Below, one piece after another: positions 11,627 to 22,070 of a DNA stretch of 64,000 nt. A program made the translations under genes and the position numbers. The number at the start of each line of letters is the position of its first letter. Position 1 is the stretch's first letter. The stretch is taken from NCBI GenBank assembly GCA_964017065.1, contig OZ024788.1, positions 206,938-270,937 of the forward strand, given 5' to 3'. The notes under the pieces were generated by a model, which saw only the letters and a list, made by a program, of their open reading frames with translations, was not told the DNA's origin and did not search any database. Source of the stretch: Haliclona indistincta (Eukaryota; Porifera; Demospongiae; Haplosclerida; Chalinidae).

Positions 11627-12308
11627 TTATGTGGGAGGCGTTAGGATGAGATAGTATGTCGATTTGGGGTCACCAGAAATTTGATAGAGTCTTTTACCAA
11701 GAGATTTAACAGAAGAGGGAGTCTTGGACCCGAAAGCACCAGTGGTTTCAATAGGAACGGGAACAAACATGTGGGAAGTGAGCAAATCTGCATATTTCAC
11801 TCTCTTGAGGTCCTCAGCTTTGGCTGCAATCCCGCCAGCAGAGTGAACAGCAAGACTCCTGTGAGACTGAGCAAAGGTGTCAGGACAGGTAGCATCCCAC
11901 ACCAGAGGTTTTCCAAATGACCAGAGAGCAATTGTGACTCCATCAGGATGCTTTCCATCACTACGAGACAGGCCAGTAGGCTCAAAAGAGTTGGAACATG
12001 GGCAGAGGAAAGGGCTCTGCAGACAATGTCATTTAAAACAGAATGTCTGTGATGCCTACCTTCACTCCACCTGCAGCTGAGACCATGCCTGCCTAGAGGA
12101 TTAACTAGATCATTGCAGTGACTACAGGAATGGGGGCTGCAGATGGGAGTACCCAGACGGAGGCCCACAGCAATACGGATTGTATCATCATCCATCTGAA
12201 GACCAGCTGATGAAATGGGGAGGGCATATAGCCAGGCACCATGCTGATTCTTAATTTGGAGGAAGCATCCAACAAGCGAGCTATCTTCTTCATCATAAGC
12301 ATTATCAA
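11627..12308 (-). pseudogene. Non-LTR retrotransposon C-terminal domain, frameshifted remnant
   Basis: Minus-strand frames read DDDTIRIAVGLRLGTPICSP, HSCSHCNDLVNPLGRHGLSC, then (next frame) LVWDATCPDTFAQSH and AVHSAGGIAAKAEDLKRVKY. This block, with its C-x2-C...H-x3-C zinc-like pattern, is a widespread C-terminal domain of animal reverse-transcriptase elements, recognised from memory. Coding continues across at least two frames, so it is a dead fragment. The RT domain itself is absent. Confidence 0.6.
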
Positions 12309-12359
12309 GGCGCTGATCAGCTACAGCTCTTCCAGCCTTTTGGGAGCAGGTAGCCTCGC

Positions 12360-12700
12360 CTTTAACCTATTTAATGTGGGATACTCCTTTTCATAAAAAC
12401 TGTGTACTGCATTGTATGCCAAATTGCATCTACTTCAAAGCTATCAACATCCATGCTTTCTCTACTAAATTTGTAACTCTTTTGGGAAAAGGAGAAGGCA
12501 GCGCTGTCTTTCAATGATCTCTTTTCTGCTGTCACTCTATATACGCTACATCTGGATAGGCCAGACATACTTGAGCTGCTTATCACATAACTTTAGAGGT
12601 GTCTTTTGTTTTCTTACTCTAGCTAGGAAGAACTGATGGACATGGTATATCTACCCATGGCAGGCACAGGCAAAGTGGACTTTGGCGCGAACACGAGGTA
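12360..12700 (-). pseudogene. Tc1/IS630-like transposase fragment (U2 copy)
   Basis: Matches the region upstream of the TRAF genes in U3 (about 20990-21260) and U4 (51960-52240). It shares the minus-strand text around VDSFEVDAIW and the short exon-like block near 12600. Only the N-proximal part survives; the DETW catalytic block seen in U3 and U4 is missing. Confidence 0.5.
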
Positions 12701-12704
12701 CTTA

Positions 12705-13221
12705 TACTGCGTTCACACAGGCATGTGAAGCAAGCCAGCCCAGGTCGGCGCGGGTAACTGGCACGCTATTTGGCTGCGTTCACACAGTAGCACGCAAGCG
12801 AGTTCGAGCTCGCTACAAGCAATAATGAAGGGGCGGATACTTCCTGGTAATAAAAGGATGGCTAAAATGGCGTCGAACGAAGAACTGCTCGTGCAGTTTT
12901 TGTGCAGTTACGAGTAGGTAGGCGCGTTGTTTACTGCTTCGGAAGTACTTTTCTAAGCAGATATCATCAATAAACTAACCGCTGATTCTTGAAAGAAAAG
13001 TTTGTAAGCGAGCTGGCCCAGCTTCCGCGTTCACACAGCCACACGCAGCACGCTTACCCGGGTCAGACCCCATTCTGGCTCACTATTGGAAAGTGGGCTA
13101 ATCAAGCTCGACTCGGCACGGCTCGGCTCGATTTGTGCCTGTTCACACAGTAATTTTGTAAACGAACTGGTGCGCGCCAACGCGAGCTGACCCGCGATCT
13201 CGTGCCTGTGTGAACGCAGTA
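12705..13221. mobile_element. 517-bp MITE with 3-bp target duplication (TTA)
   Basis: The ends TACTGCGTTCACACAGGCA / GTGCCTGTGTGAACGCAGTA are inverted and flanked by TTA (12702-12704, 13222-13224). The paralogous site in U4 reads GGTACTTAGCACTAGCC with one TTA and no insert, which confirms the insertion. TTA duplications fit PIF/Harbinger-type elements. Confidence 0.75.
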
Positions 13222-13231
13222 TTAGCACTAG

Positions 13232-13816
13232 CCAGGAGAGCATAATGAGAGTGAGCGCAGTAGGAAGGCAGGAGCGGGACACTCCCCATGCACTTGATTA
13301 AAAATTGCACCTCCACACATTATACGTACTGATGGCCGTGTTTCTAAAGATAGACTTGTGTAGCATATGGTCGACGGTATGCGTACGTACAGTTTCATAT
13401 TGGATGGAACTGGCCTTCTAGAAGAAAGTATGCGAAGCAGCTTTCCAGTTTCCACTATCCTAGGACAATCATGCTTGCCTGCTAGCTTGAGTAGATACTG
13501 TTAAAGCAAGAAACGAGTTGAATCTGTGATGGTGGCCCGTCATGCTGTTTCTCTACAGCTGGTCTACAAGCACGTGGAGATTGTCTGCGCGTCAACATGG
13601 ATGTAGAAAGCTTCTACGAGCTGTTGCTTACCTCAAGGAGCCTCTAACTGCCAAGTTCCATCTAATACAAAACTGTACGTACGCGTATACCGTCGGCCAT
13701 CACAAGTCTATCTTAGAAAAACGGCTTTTGTGGAGCCTGGGGGTGCAATTTTTAATCAGGTGCGTGGGAATGTCCCTCTCCTTGCCTTCTTACCTCACTC
13801 ACTCTCATTATACATG
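13232..13816. mobile_element. Fold-back element upstream of TRAF gene a
   Basis: The left arm (AGCATAATGAGAGTGAGCGC...) and right arm (...CTCACTCACTCTCATTATAC) are long inverted copies. The same element sits at the same place before the other two TRAF genes (21296-21880 and 52288-54854), so it predates the locus duplication. It may contribute upstream sequence to TRAF transcripts, which I cannot tell. Confidence 0.65.
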
Positions 13817-13974
13817 AAACCACAGCATTGTAATTAGTATATGCATTCCAATGATGCCATACATTACTGTGCTATTGACAGCTGGTCCCAGTGTTACTAA
13901 CATAACAATGTAATTGTTGTCAGCCCAAAAGACCTGACCAGTTTAGTTACTGATGCTAGGAAGTCAACTGTATC

Positions 13975-15688
13975 ATGGCAGCACAATACAGCTTCATCAC
14001 TGAGCCTCCTAAGAGTCGAATCTGTCCTATTTGCTTTGAGCTACTTACAGAGCCATACCAGATCGTGAAGTGTGGCCATCATGTCTGCCAGCAGTGCCAC
14101 ACACAGCTCATCACTAGTGGCAAGAAGGAGTGCCCAGTGTGTCGTGAACCCAATGCTCTCTCCAGCGCTCATCTTGACAAGTTCCTCCAGCGTGAGATCA
14201 ATGACCTCAAGGTTCGCTGCCAGCACCACAGGGAAGGCTGTGACTGGACAGGAGAGGTGAGGGACCTCCAGAGCCATCTTGATCCTGACAAGAGGAAGTG
14301 TGACTACATCCTCCTGCCTTGCTCCTTTGGTTGTGGTGAGAGAATACGGAATGGTGCCATGAGAGATCACTTAAAGAGATACTGTACTAAGCGTCAGATG
14401 AGCTGCCAATACTGCTCCTACTGTAGTTCATATGATATCGTTACAGCAAAGCATCGCCCGATCTGCCTTCAGGTTCTCGTGACCTGTCCTAACAACTGCA
14501 AGAAGGAGGGACTCAAGAGAGAGCAACTTCAAGCACATATCGATGAGTGTCCTCTACAAGTAATCTCTTGTCCCTTTACCAGTGCCGGCTGCACTGTGAA
14601 GCTGCCTCGAAATGAGATGGAGAAGCACGAAGACACCGCCATGCGCCAGCACCTTCGACTACTAATGAAGCTCCAGCTCAATCAGGAGACCTCTACTCCT
14701 CCTTCAGCTACAATATCACAACCTTTCCTCTATAACCAAGCACCGATAGAGTTCATCATCAGTGCATGATTACCATGAGAAGAAAGAAGCTAATGAAGTG
14801 TGGTGCAGTTCACCATTTCATACCCACAACAGAGGCTACAAGTTCTGTCTCAAGGTGTACCCCAATGGTGTTGGTAAAGGCAGAGGTTCTCACCTTTCAG
14901 TATATGCTCAACTAATGAGAGGAGAATATGATAATGAGTTAGAATGGCCATTTGAAGGAGACCTCAGAGTAGAGCTACTGAACTGGAGAGAAGACAAGAA
15001 TCACCACTCTTATTTGATTCACTTCAACAAATACAACAATCCTGATGGCAAATACTCTTCTCTTCTCACTGATCAAGAGACTGCTACTGGTTATGGCGCA
15101 CCTCAATTCATATCTCTCACTGACCTGGTGTCCACTACTAACACAGAATACTTGTGTGACGACTACCTCAAACTAAGAGTTAGTGCTATAGTCTACTCCA
15201 CACCTCTCCTCCCCCTGACCCCAGCATGGCAGGACCCCCTCATCAGCACCCAGTCTGGGGCTCAGTTCACCATATCAGAGTATTCCAAACGCAAGCAGTT
15301 CAACAAACGATACTTCAGTCCACCATTCACTACCAGCCCACAGGGTTATACATTATGCCTCAGAGTGTATGCTAATGGTGAAGGTAGTGGTGAGGGCAGC
15401 CACTTGTCGATCTTTGCTTACATCATGAAAGGTCAGCACGATGACCGCCTCCAGTGGCCTTTCACTGGTACCATCATCATTGAGCTCCTCAACTGGCTGG
15501 AGGACAAGAAACACTACAATAAGACACTTCCAATTAGTACAAAACATGACTTTGTTAGAGTTACTGAAGGAAAGTATGGAAACTTTTCTTTTTATCCACA
15601 TTTCATATCTCATTCCTCTCTCACCTCATCCACTACTAACACTCAATATCTTTACCAGGACTGTATTCGTGTGAGCAGGAGCGCATAA
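13975..15688 (+). pseudogene. TRAF-like RING/zf-TRAF/MATH-MATH gene, frameshifted and truncated (copy a, U2)
   Basis: The first frame (13975-14769, 264 codons) gives an intact C3HC4 RING (CPICFELL...CGHHVCQQC...CPVC) and TRAF-type zinc fingers. It then shifts at 14762, where 4 extra bases (GCAT-like) stand against copies b and c. The second frame (to 15688) carries two MATH domains (HNRGYKFCLKVYPNG... and TSPQGYTLCLRVYANG...). A 601-bp fold-back element inserted at 15676 replaces the last residues by a short wrong end. Read without the extra 4 bases it is ~90% like copies b and c. It could still make a RING-zinc-finger protein without MATH domains. It lies on the plus strand inside the NAT10 intron between exon X (7712) and the next exon (16565). 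Confidence 0.9.
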
Positions 15689-16276
15689 TGAGAGAGCGAC
15701 GTAATAGAGTAGGAGCGTGAAGCGCCCACGCATTTGATTAAAAATTGGAACTCCAGACATGATGGGACGTGTTACTAAGAATAGAACATCTCGTTATACA
15801 CGTACACGCGTTCGTACACAAGATGGAAGCCGAAGTGAGTACTCCTCGAAGAACGCTAGTTCATAGACTAGTGCCGCTCGCGATCACTCCCAGGCGATCG
15901 CCTCGAAGTGTGCGCTTGCTTGAAGCTTCTGTATAGCAGTGTTTACCAGGTCGGCATAGTCATTACCTTCCAGAACAAGAAGCAGTTCACGTCGTTCTTT
16001 TACTTTGAAGGTCGTTTTCTTCGTTCTGGAGCTGGCTTTCTTTGTTTGACTCTTGCCAGTGGCACCTGCAGACGCCATCAGAGAACACTTGGCTAGCTGC
16101 TTTACTACTCGGCGTACCCGCTCGATCGTACGTACGTACGCTAGTACAGTACAACGCAATGAGTGTTCTATTCTTAGTAACACGTCCCATCATGTCTGGA
16201 GTTCCAATTTTTAATCAAATGCGTGGGCGCTTCACGCTCCTACTCTATTACGTCGCTCTCTCATTATGCGCTCCTG
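15676..16276. mobile_element. 601-bp fold-back element inserted in the TRAF-a C-terminus
   Basis: The ends CAGGAGCGCATAATGAGAG / CTCTCATTATGCGCTCCTG are inverted. The target GTGTGAG is duplicated (15669-15675, 16277-16283), and removing one copy plus the element restores the sequence of TRAF b and c. A 7-8 bp duplication and CA...TG ends fit a hAT-like origin. A minus-strand frame of about 70-99 codons (15884-16183) inside is Lys-rich and not recognised. Confidence 0.8.
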
Positions 16277-16564
16277 GTGTGAGAGTACAAGCCAACTACC
16301 CACCTCCATTACCTCCTCGCATTCCTCTAAAATAATAATAATCACACATGGTTCACTCTATATCCTCGTTATTTATTAGTCATAGCCAACAACTAACTAC
16401 CATATATAGTAATGACTCACTAGTGACTTTGTAGCTGTTATGATCTTTTATCAAAGACTGATTAGCAGTGCGATGATATAAAAATTAATAAATGTTGTTT
16501 TGTATATCTACAAATCATGTTCAGTTGTTGCGATTGCAGTACTCTCTCTCTCTCTCACGTACAG

Positions 16565-16806
16565 GATCAAGGTGTCTCACCTGATCTAGTCTCACTGAAG
16601 GAGTCTCTTCATCATATATACTCAACCAGTTGGTAGTATTGTTAGCTGTGCACGTACTCTGGATCAAGCCAAGTTAAGGTAGTACTGGTGTTCATAGACG
16701 CTATATCAGAGAAGACACTAAGGAGCACAGTAACACTGACAGCTGCTAGAGGGAGAGGGAAATCAGCCGCTCTAGGATTAGGGATAGCAGCTGCTGTGGC
16801 ATTTGG
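16565..16806 (+). pseudogene. NAT10: NAT10 helicase-start exon, frameshifted (U2)
   Basis: Corresponds to the 233-bp exon 56961-57193 of U4. It begins after CACGTACAG and ends at TTTGG|GTGAGT. It carries extra bases after LVSLKESLHH (ATATACT-type insertion) and again near 16673 (GTTAAGGT), so the Walker A part (GRGKSAALG) is out of frame. The intron after it runs directly into the minisatellite near 16850, so about 3 kb of catalytic exons is deleted here. Confidence 0.85.
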
Positions 16807-16854
16807 GTGAGTAGGGAGGGTGGGAGGGAAATTTGGTGAGTAGGGAGGGTAGTG

Positions 16855-17212
16855 ACAGTAGTGACATTGTTACTGTGTGTAGGTGGAGTGTGATCTACCT
16901 GTCAGTCAGATCATGGTCTATCAGTAGTGGCATTGTTACTGTGTGTAGGTGGAGTGTGATCTACCTGTCAGTCAGATCATGGTCTATCAGTAGTGACATT
17001 GTTACTGTGTGTAGGTGGAGTGTGACCTACCTGTCAGTCAGATCATGGTCTATCAGTAGTGGCATTGTTACTGTGTGTAGGTGGAGTGTGATCTACCTGT
17101 CAGTCAGATCATGGTCTATCAGTAGTGGCATTGTTACTGTGTGTAGGTGGAGTGTGACCTACCTGTCAGTCAGATCATGGTCTATCAGTGGTGACATTGT
17201 TACTGTGTGTAG
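16855..17212 (+). repeat. 66-bp splice-acceptor minisatellite (U2 array, ~5.4 units)
   Basis: Same unit as in U0 and U1. The left edge is a deletion junction: the intron after the 16565 exon (GTGAGTAGGGAGGG...) joins the middle of a repeat unit at AGTAGTGACATTG. The repeat therefore seems to be one breakpoint of the internal NAT10 deletion. Confidence 0.9.
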
Positions 17213-18016
17213 GTGAAGTGTGATCTACCTGTCAGTCAGATCATGGGGCTGTATAATAGAATGATTCGTAAGTATGTGAGTCAGTTCAATTCACTACTGG
17301 AGGAGGAGGTGGGGAGCAGGATGGAGCTAGCCACACCTACTGCTGTTACCATGGAACCAGTTCAACAAACACTAGAGGAGGACCTAGTGAGTGATGAGTG
17401 TTAGTGTGGGGTGTGATCTAGTGTTAGCCCCGCCTACACAGGCAGAGGCTGCAGATGAAGTAACAAAGCAACAGATGTCACAGCTAGAAGGAATGGATCT
17501 GTCTGAGTGAGTGTACTGTGTTTGTGTGTGTGTGTGTGTGTGTCTGTGTGTGGGTGATTGGTCTTGTACTGGGAAAGCAATGTCCACTAGCTGTGTCTCA
17601 TTACCCATGGGCAATGTAATTGAAGTGACCACACCTGCAGTGCTGGGAGGCTGCAGCTGGTCCTACTGCATGTTCCTTGTCCTGCTCCAGAGAGTTGTGT
17701 ATAATAGTGCCACACATATAGTGTCGGCATACTTGAGTTACTATATGAGTCTCTTGGTGATTGTCTCCTCCTCCATGCATGCAGGTATACTGTAGCTGGT
17801 GATGATATTGACTGGGATCAAGCACTGGGTACCAGCAAGAACACTGGCATCGTCAGTATAGCACGGTGACCACACCCTTTACCACACCTTCTCATTATAC
17901 ACAATCACTGCAGTGCTCCAAAGCGCAAGAAGAGCTCACAAGATCACAAGCTCCATCAGCCATCAGCTGCTCACACCACTAGCAGCACTAAGAGACAGAA
18001 GAGACACAAACACTGA
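17213..18016 (+). pseudogene. NAT10: NAT10 C-terminal exons, open (U2)
   Basis: Exons 17213-17386, 17448-17506, 17785-17865 and 17914-18016 (TGA) keep borders, phases and frame. The product differs from U4 mainly at VKCDLP (first exon residues) and a few substitutions. The C-terminal block is open, but its own unit lacks the catalytic exons and has a frameshift upstream, so I call it non-functional unless spliced to other exons. Confidence 0.75.
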
Positions 18017-18160
18017 TTGATCTGTGCATGATTTAACATTTGTTTATTAACCAACTAATCTGCCCATAACTCTCAAAATTGGTCCTATGGAGCACCCTTT
18101 ACCTCGATCCTCTAGCTCCCTCCCTCTTTCCACAATCCCCTCTCTCCCCTCCTCTCTCTC

Positions 18161-18198
<38 letters not shown>

Positions 18199-18333
18199 CT
18201 TCTCTCTCTCTCTCTCCCCCTCTCTCTATCCTTCCTTCTCTCTCTCCCTCCCTCTCTCCCTCCCTCCCTCTCTCTCTCCCTCCCTCCCTCTCTCCCTCCC
18301 TCTCTCTCTCCCTCCCTCCCTCCCTCTCTCCAG

Positions 18334-18454
18334 GTTCCTTCTCTCTCTATCTAGTTGTTCCCATACTATAGTAATGGATGATCAACTCAATGTGTTACCA
18401 ATATCATCTCACATGACCTCCATTGTTCCTCTTGATCCAGCTGGTGGAAGAAAG
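18334..18454 (+). pseudogene. NAT10: NAT10 exon X (U3)
   Basis: Open 121-bp exon with acceptor TCTCCAG and donor AAG|GTATGT, the best donor of the set. The next NAT10 exon (23982) is cut after about 70 bases by the transposon nest, so U3 NAT10 is broken. Confidence 0.75.
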
Positions 18455-19440
18455 GTATGTACATCTCTCTTTACTGGTCTCTGTGTAGAACATTTTGTCT
18501 TTAACGCCAAAATTTAGTGATTTAACTACATTAGTATTTTGTATTGTGCAGTGCGATTTGTATATCAGGTTTATTTCACTGCACTTTATAAAGGGCTTTT
18601 ATGAGATATTGGAGCGCTTTGAATTTCAGAAAGGCGATAATAGAAAGGGATAGCGATGTGCAAGGTTGTGTAGAGCGTCTTCCAGCCTAGCCTAGTCCCT
18701 GGCTGAATTTTCACAACACAACAAGGATACTCGTGCACATGCTCAGATGATTCCCTAGAATTTAGGGAATCTGTACTATCTTGGGCATTACACCATATAC
18801 TACTCATTCCAGAAGCACTTTCCGTGTTCTTTCAAGAGTGAAAGTATCGTACAGCTCGGCATTTGTGCTGTTCTGCCTTGATCAACATGGTTGTACACTA
18901 AAGCCTAAGCATGAGGAGACTATTTATCACAGCAATTGTTGTGTGATTTTTGTTTGATTTTCGATGTGGAACAGCAAGTGTTTTAGCCGCCAACTTCTCC
19001 CATTCCTTGTGATAGTAAGCTGAAGCATTCCAGAGGCAAGGGCTGTGTCGTGTTAGTATTGGTTGCTTTAAAGGGTAAGTAGAGTGAGTAAGTCATTAAT
19101 AATCGACCGTCATGTATTTTCGGACGCCGTATTTTTCGGACTGCTCGAACAGCGCATTCATCCAACATATCACAAGAAAGCAACTAGCCAGAGATGTGCT
19201 AGGCCATCCACAATTACTTTAGAAATCGATTGCACTACGCGTACGAAACAGAAAAGTACATTGTCCGTAGTAACTCTTTATCGGACGCGAGTTCGGATGC
19301 TCGGACCAACGCTTGTACCAAGTGTCAACAGCATGGTATGGCACCGTTACAGTTACCTGGAAGCTCCAGAGTCTAGCAGCAACAGCAGCAGTACGCGAGG
19401 TGCACTGAGAGACCCAGTACGGCCCACTTGCCCACGTTAA
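18455..19440. other. NAT10 intron sequence, no gene recognised
   Basis: AT-rich sequence without a convincing reading frame, repeat pair or RNA gene. Short frames here (66-118 codons) have no recognisable motif. Confidence 0.4.
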
Positions 19441-19830
19441 AATTATATCCTTCATCTGATTTATGAGCTTATATCGTCGAGAATACGCCAGTGGGCTACA
19501 CAAAGCCAGAGCTACCTAAATTTTAAGAACGAATTTCCACAAAACCATCTGACACGACCTAGAAAATTGTAATAGCTTACTATTGGGCTGCTGATCGTGG
19601 TCCTGCTAGCCGCTCACGTTCACAAATTTGGCGAGAAAAATTGCTCAGTACAACGTTCGTGTAAGCCGTGCACTTCGCGCTCTACAGATTTTGCCGAGAG
19701 TTGTTTTATATGCTAGGACGCATAGTATGATGCTTCGCAGCGAGTTTTGCACTGCTTGGATCTTTCAGTCGGACGTTCTGAGCCCTCTAAAAATCTCATT
19801 AATGTTCATAGCGAACGGGTGCCCACCACC
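19441..19830. mobile_element. Half copy of a TTAA fold-back element
   Basis: Nearly identical to the right arm of the fold-back at 37724-38367 (shared ACACGACCTAGAAAATTGTA, GGCTGCTGATCGTGGTCCTG), ending ...GCCCACCACC|TTAA at 19831. The left half is missing. Confidence 0.7.
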
Positions 19831-19848
19831 TTAAACTATTAGGCTTAA

Positions 19849-20562
19849 GGTGATGGTTACCAGTTTGAGCTAATTAATATTCACAGAATATAAGCGTCTG
19901 TAACAGCAAAAGGAAGCATGCTATAACGTTGTGCAGACCATCAATCGATGCGCCGAAGTCAGCTGTTTTCCAAAAGTAAAATAAGCAAGCAGCAGATCGA
20001 ACGCGCTGTCTGGTAGCGGGCAAAACGAATGCGACCAAAAACGCATTTCCTTGCACCAAAATTCTCTCAAACGGCTCGATAGCAGCTAGTGAAAAGTAGT
20101 ATCTAGTAGTGCTCCAGGACCTTCTCGAGAGCCCGAACCTGTTAACTCGGCTACTGATAAACATAGCGCGACTTATAGACAAAAAAGTCTAAACTCGCCG
20201 TGATTTTATGGCGTCCTCGCGGACATTTCACTGCATAACTAGTGAACGGATACTTTTCTAACAAATATCCCACCGTATGTCCCTCGAGGAGGTCCTGGAG
20301 CACTACTAAATACTACTTTCGCTAGCTGCTATCGAGCCATTTGAGAGAATTTTGGCGCAAGAAATGCGGGTTTTAGTCGCATTCGATTTGCCCGCTACCA
20401 GACGGCGCGTTCGATCTGCTGCTTGCTTATTTTACTTTTGGAGAACAGCTGACTTTGGCGCATCGAATGATGGTCTGCACAGCGTTATAGCATGCTTCCT
20501 TTTGCTGTTACAGACGCTTATATTCTGTGAATATTAATTAGCTCAAACTGGTAACCGTCACC
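19849..20562. mobile_element. 714-bp TTAA fold-back element
   Basis: GGTGATGGTTACCAGTTTGA... is mirrored as ...CTGGTAACCGTCACC, with TTAA at 19845-19848 and 20563-20566. The arms are near-complete inverted copies of about 300 bp, including the start of a short frame (DFGAS.DGLH.VIACFLLL) present in both arms. It can form a very long hairpin. Confidence 0.85.
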
Positions 20563-20579
20563 TTAAGAGTAGGAATTAA

Positions 20580-21290
20580 TGTATCTCTAAACCACTCTTC
20601 AGATCTTCTGCATCCATTTCATCATGATAATCACCTGTCAAATTCTTACTTTAAAAAACTAACTCTACATGCTCTTTCAATCCATCCATCTTCTCCTCCT
20701 GCTTGTAATAAAATATAATATTATCCTGCTATCTTCACCTAATGGTTTATGCATTCCTCCTTTCGTTCCTCCTGCTTGTTCAACCCAACCCTTTGTGTTC
20801 CCATCATGTGAATTAGCCCATGTCTCATCCAAGTATACCACAGGCTGCTTTTCTCTACAACTACGTCTAATTCTTCGTAAGAACCTATGCCCTTGCGCGA
20901 CAATCCTCTGCTGCTCATACATGTATAGTTTATCATTGATTAATTTGTATCGAAACCTGTAAAAAGCCATTTCTCCTTCATAAGCTATTTAATGAGTGAT
21001 ATTCCTTCTTGTCATAAAACTGTGTGCTGTACACCGAATTGCATTTACGCCAAAGCTATCAACATCTATGCTTTCTCTACTAACTTTGTAACGCTTCTGG
21101 GGAGAGCGCTGTCTTCCAACAATCTCTTCTCTATAAAATTATATGCTACGTCTGGATAGGCCAGTTGCTTGAGCCGTTTCATCACATAACTTTGGTGGTG
21201 TCTTTTGTTTTCTTTCTCTGGCTAGCGAAGAACTGGTATATCTACCCATATCAGGCTCAGGCAAAGTGGACTTTGGCGCGAACACGAGCA
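20580..21290 (-). pseudogene. Tc1/IS630-type DDE transposase remnant (U3)
   Basis: The minus-strand frame 20677-20970 reads MAFYRFRYKLINDKLYMYEQ..., then KQPVVYLDETWANSHDG and a GGMHKPLGED block. YLDETW is the second catalytic block of IS630/Tc1/mariner-type DDE transposases. The following frame carries VDGWIERA... and DYHDEM near 20630. The coding part is frameshifted and has no visible start or inverted ends. The parallel copy in U4 (51550-52250) reads further. Confidence 0.65.
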
Positions 21291-21295
21291 CTAGC

Positions 21296-21880
21296 CACAA
21301 GCGCATAATGAGAGTGAGCGCAGTAAGAAGGCAGGAGCGGGACACTCCCCATGCACTTACACTCCCCATGCACTTGATTAAGAATTGTACCTCCACACAT
21401 TATACATAATGTTGGCCGTGTTTCTAAAGATAGACTTGTGTAGCATATGGTCGACGGTATGCGTACGTACAGTTTCGTATTGGATAGAACTGGCCTTCTA
21501 GAAGGTAAAAACCAGCTTCCACTATCCCAGGGCAATCATGCTTGTCTGCTAGCTTGAGTAGATACTGTTAAAGCAAGAAACGAGTCGAATTTGTGATGGT
21601 GGGCCGTCATGCTGTTTCTCTACAGCCGCTATATGAGCATGTGGAGATTGTCTGCGTGTCAACGTGGGTGTAGCTTTCAACGAGCTGTTGCTTACCTCAA
21701 GGAGCCTCTAACTGCCAAGTTCCATCTAATACGAAACTGTATGTACGCGTATACCGTCGGCCATCACAAGTCTATCTTAGAAACACGGCTTTTGTGGAGC
21801 CTGGGATGCAATTTTAATCATGTGCGTGGGAGTGTCCGTCTCCTGCCTTCTTACCTCACTCACTCAATTATGGGCTCCTG
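21296..21880. mobile_element. Fold-back element upstream of TRAF gene b, target CACTAGC
   Basis: The arms AAGCGCATAATGAGAG... and ...CTCAATTATGGGCTCCTG are inverted. CACTAGC is duplicated at 21289-21295 and 21881-21887. The same family interrupts TRAF-a at 15676. Confidence 0.7.
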
Positions 21881-22070
21881 CACTAGCTCACATGAAACCA
21901 CAGCATTGTAATTAGTGTGCATTCCAATGCACCCAGTGGTTACTAACATAACAATGAGTATGTAATTGTTATCATTGACAAAAGCCAGCCCAGAGGCCCC
22001 TGACAGGCTTAGCAGATGTGCCTCAAGACCTGATCAGTTTAGTTACTGATGCTAGGAAGTGAGCTGTATC

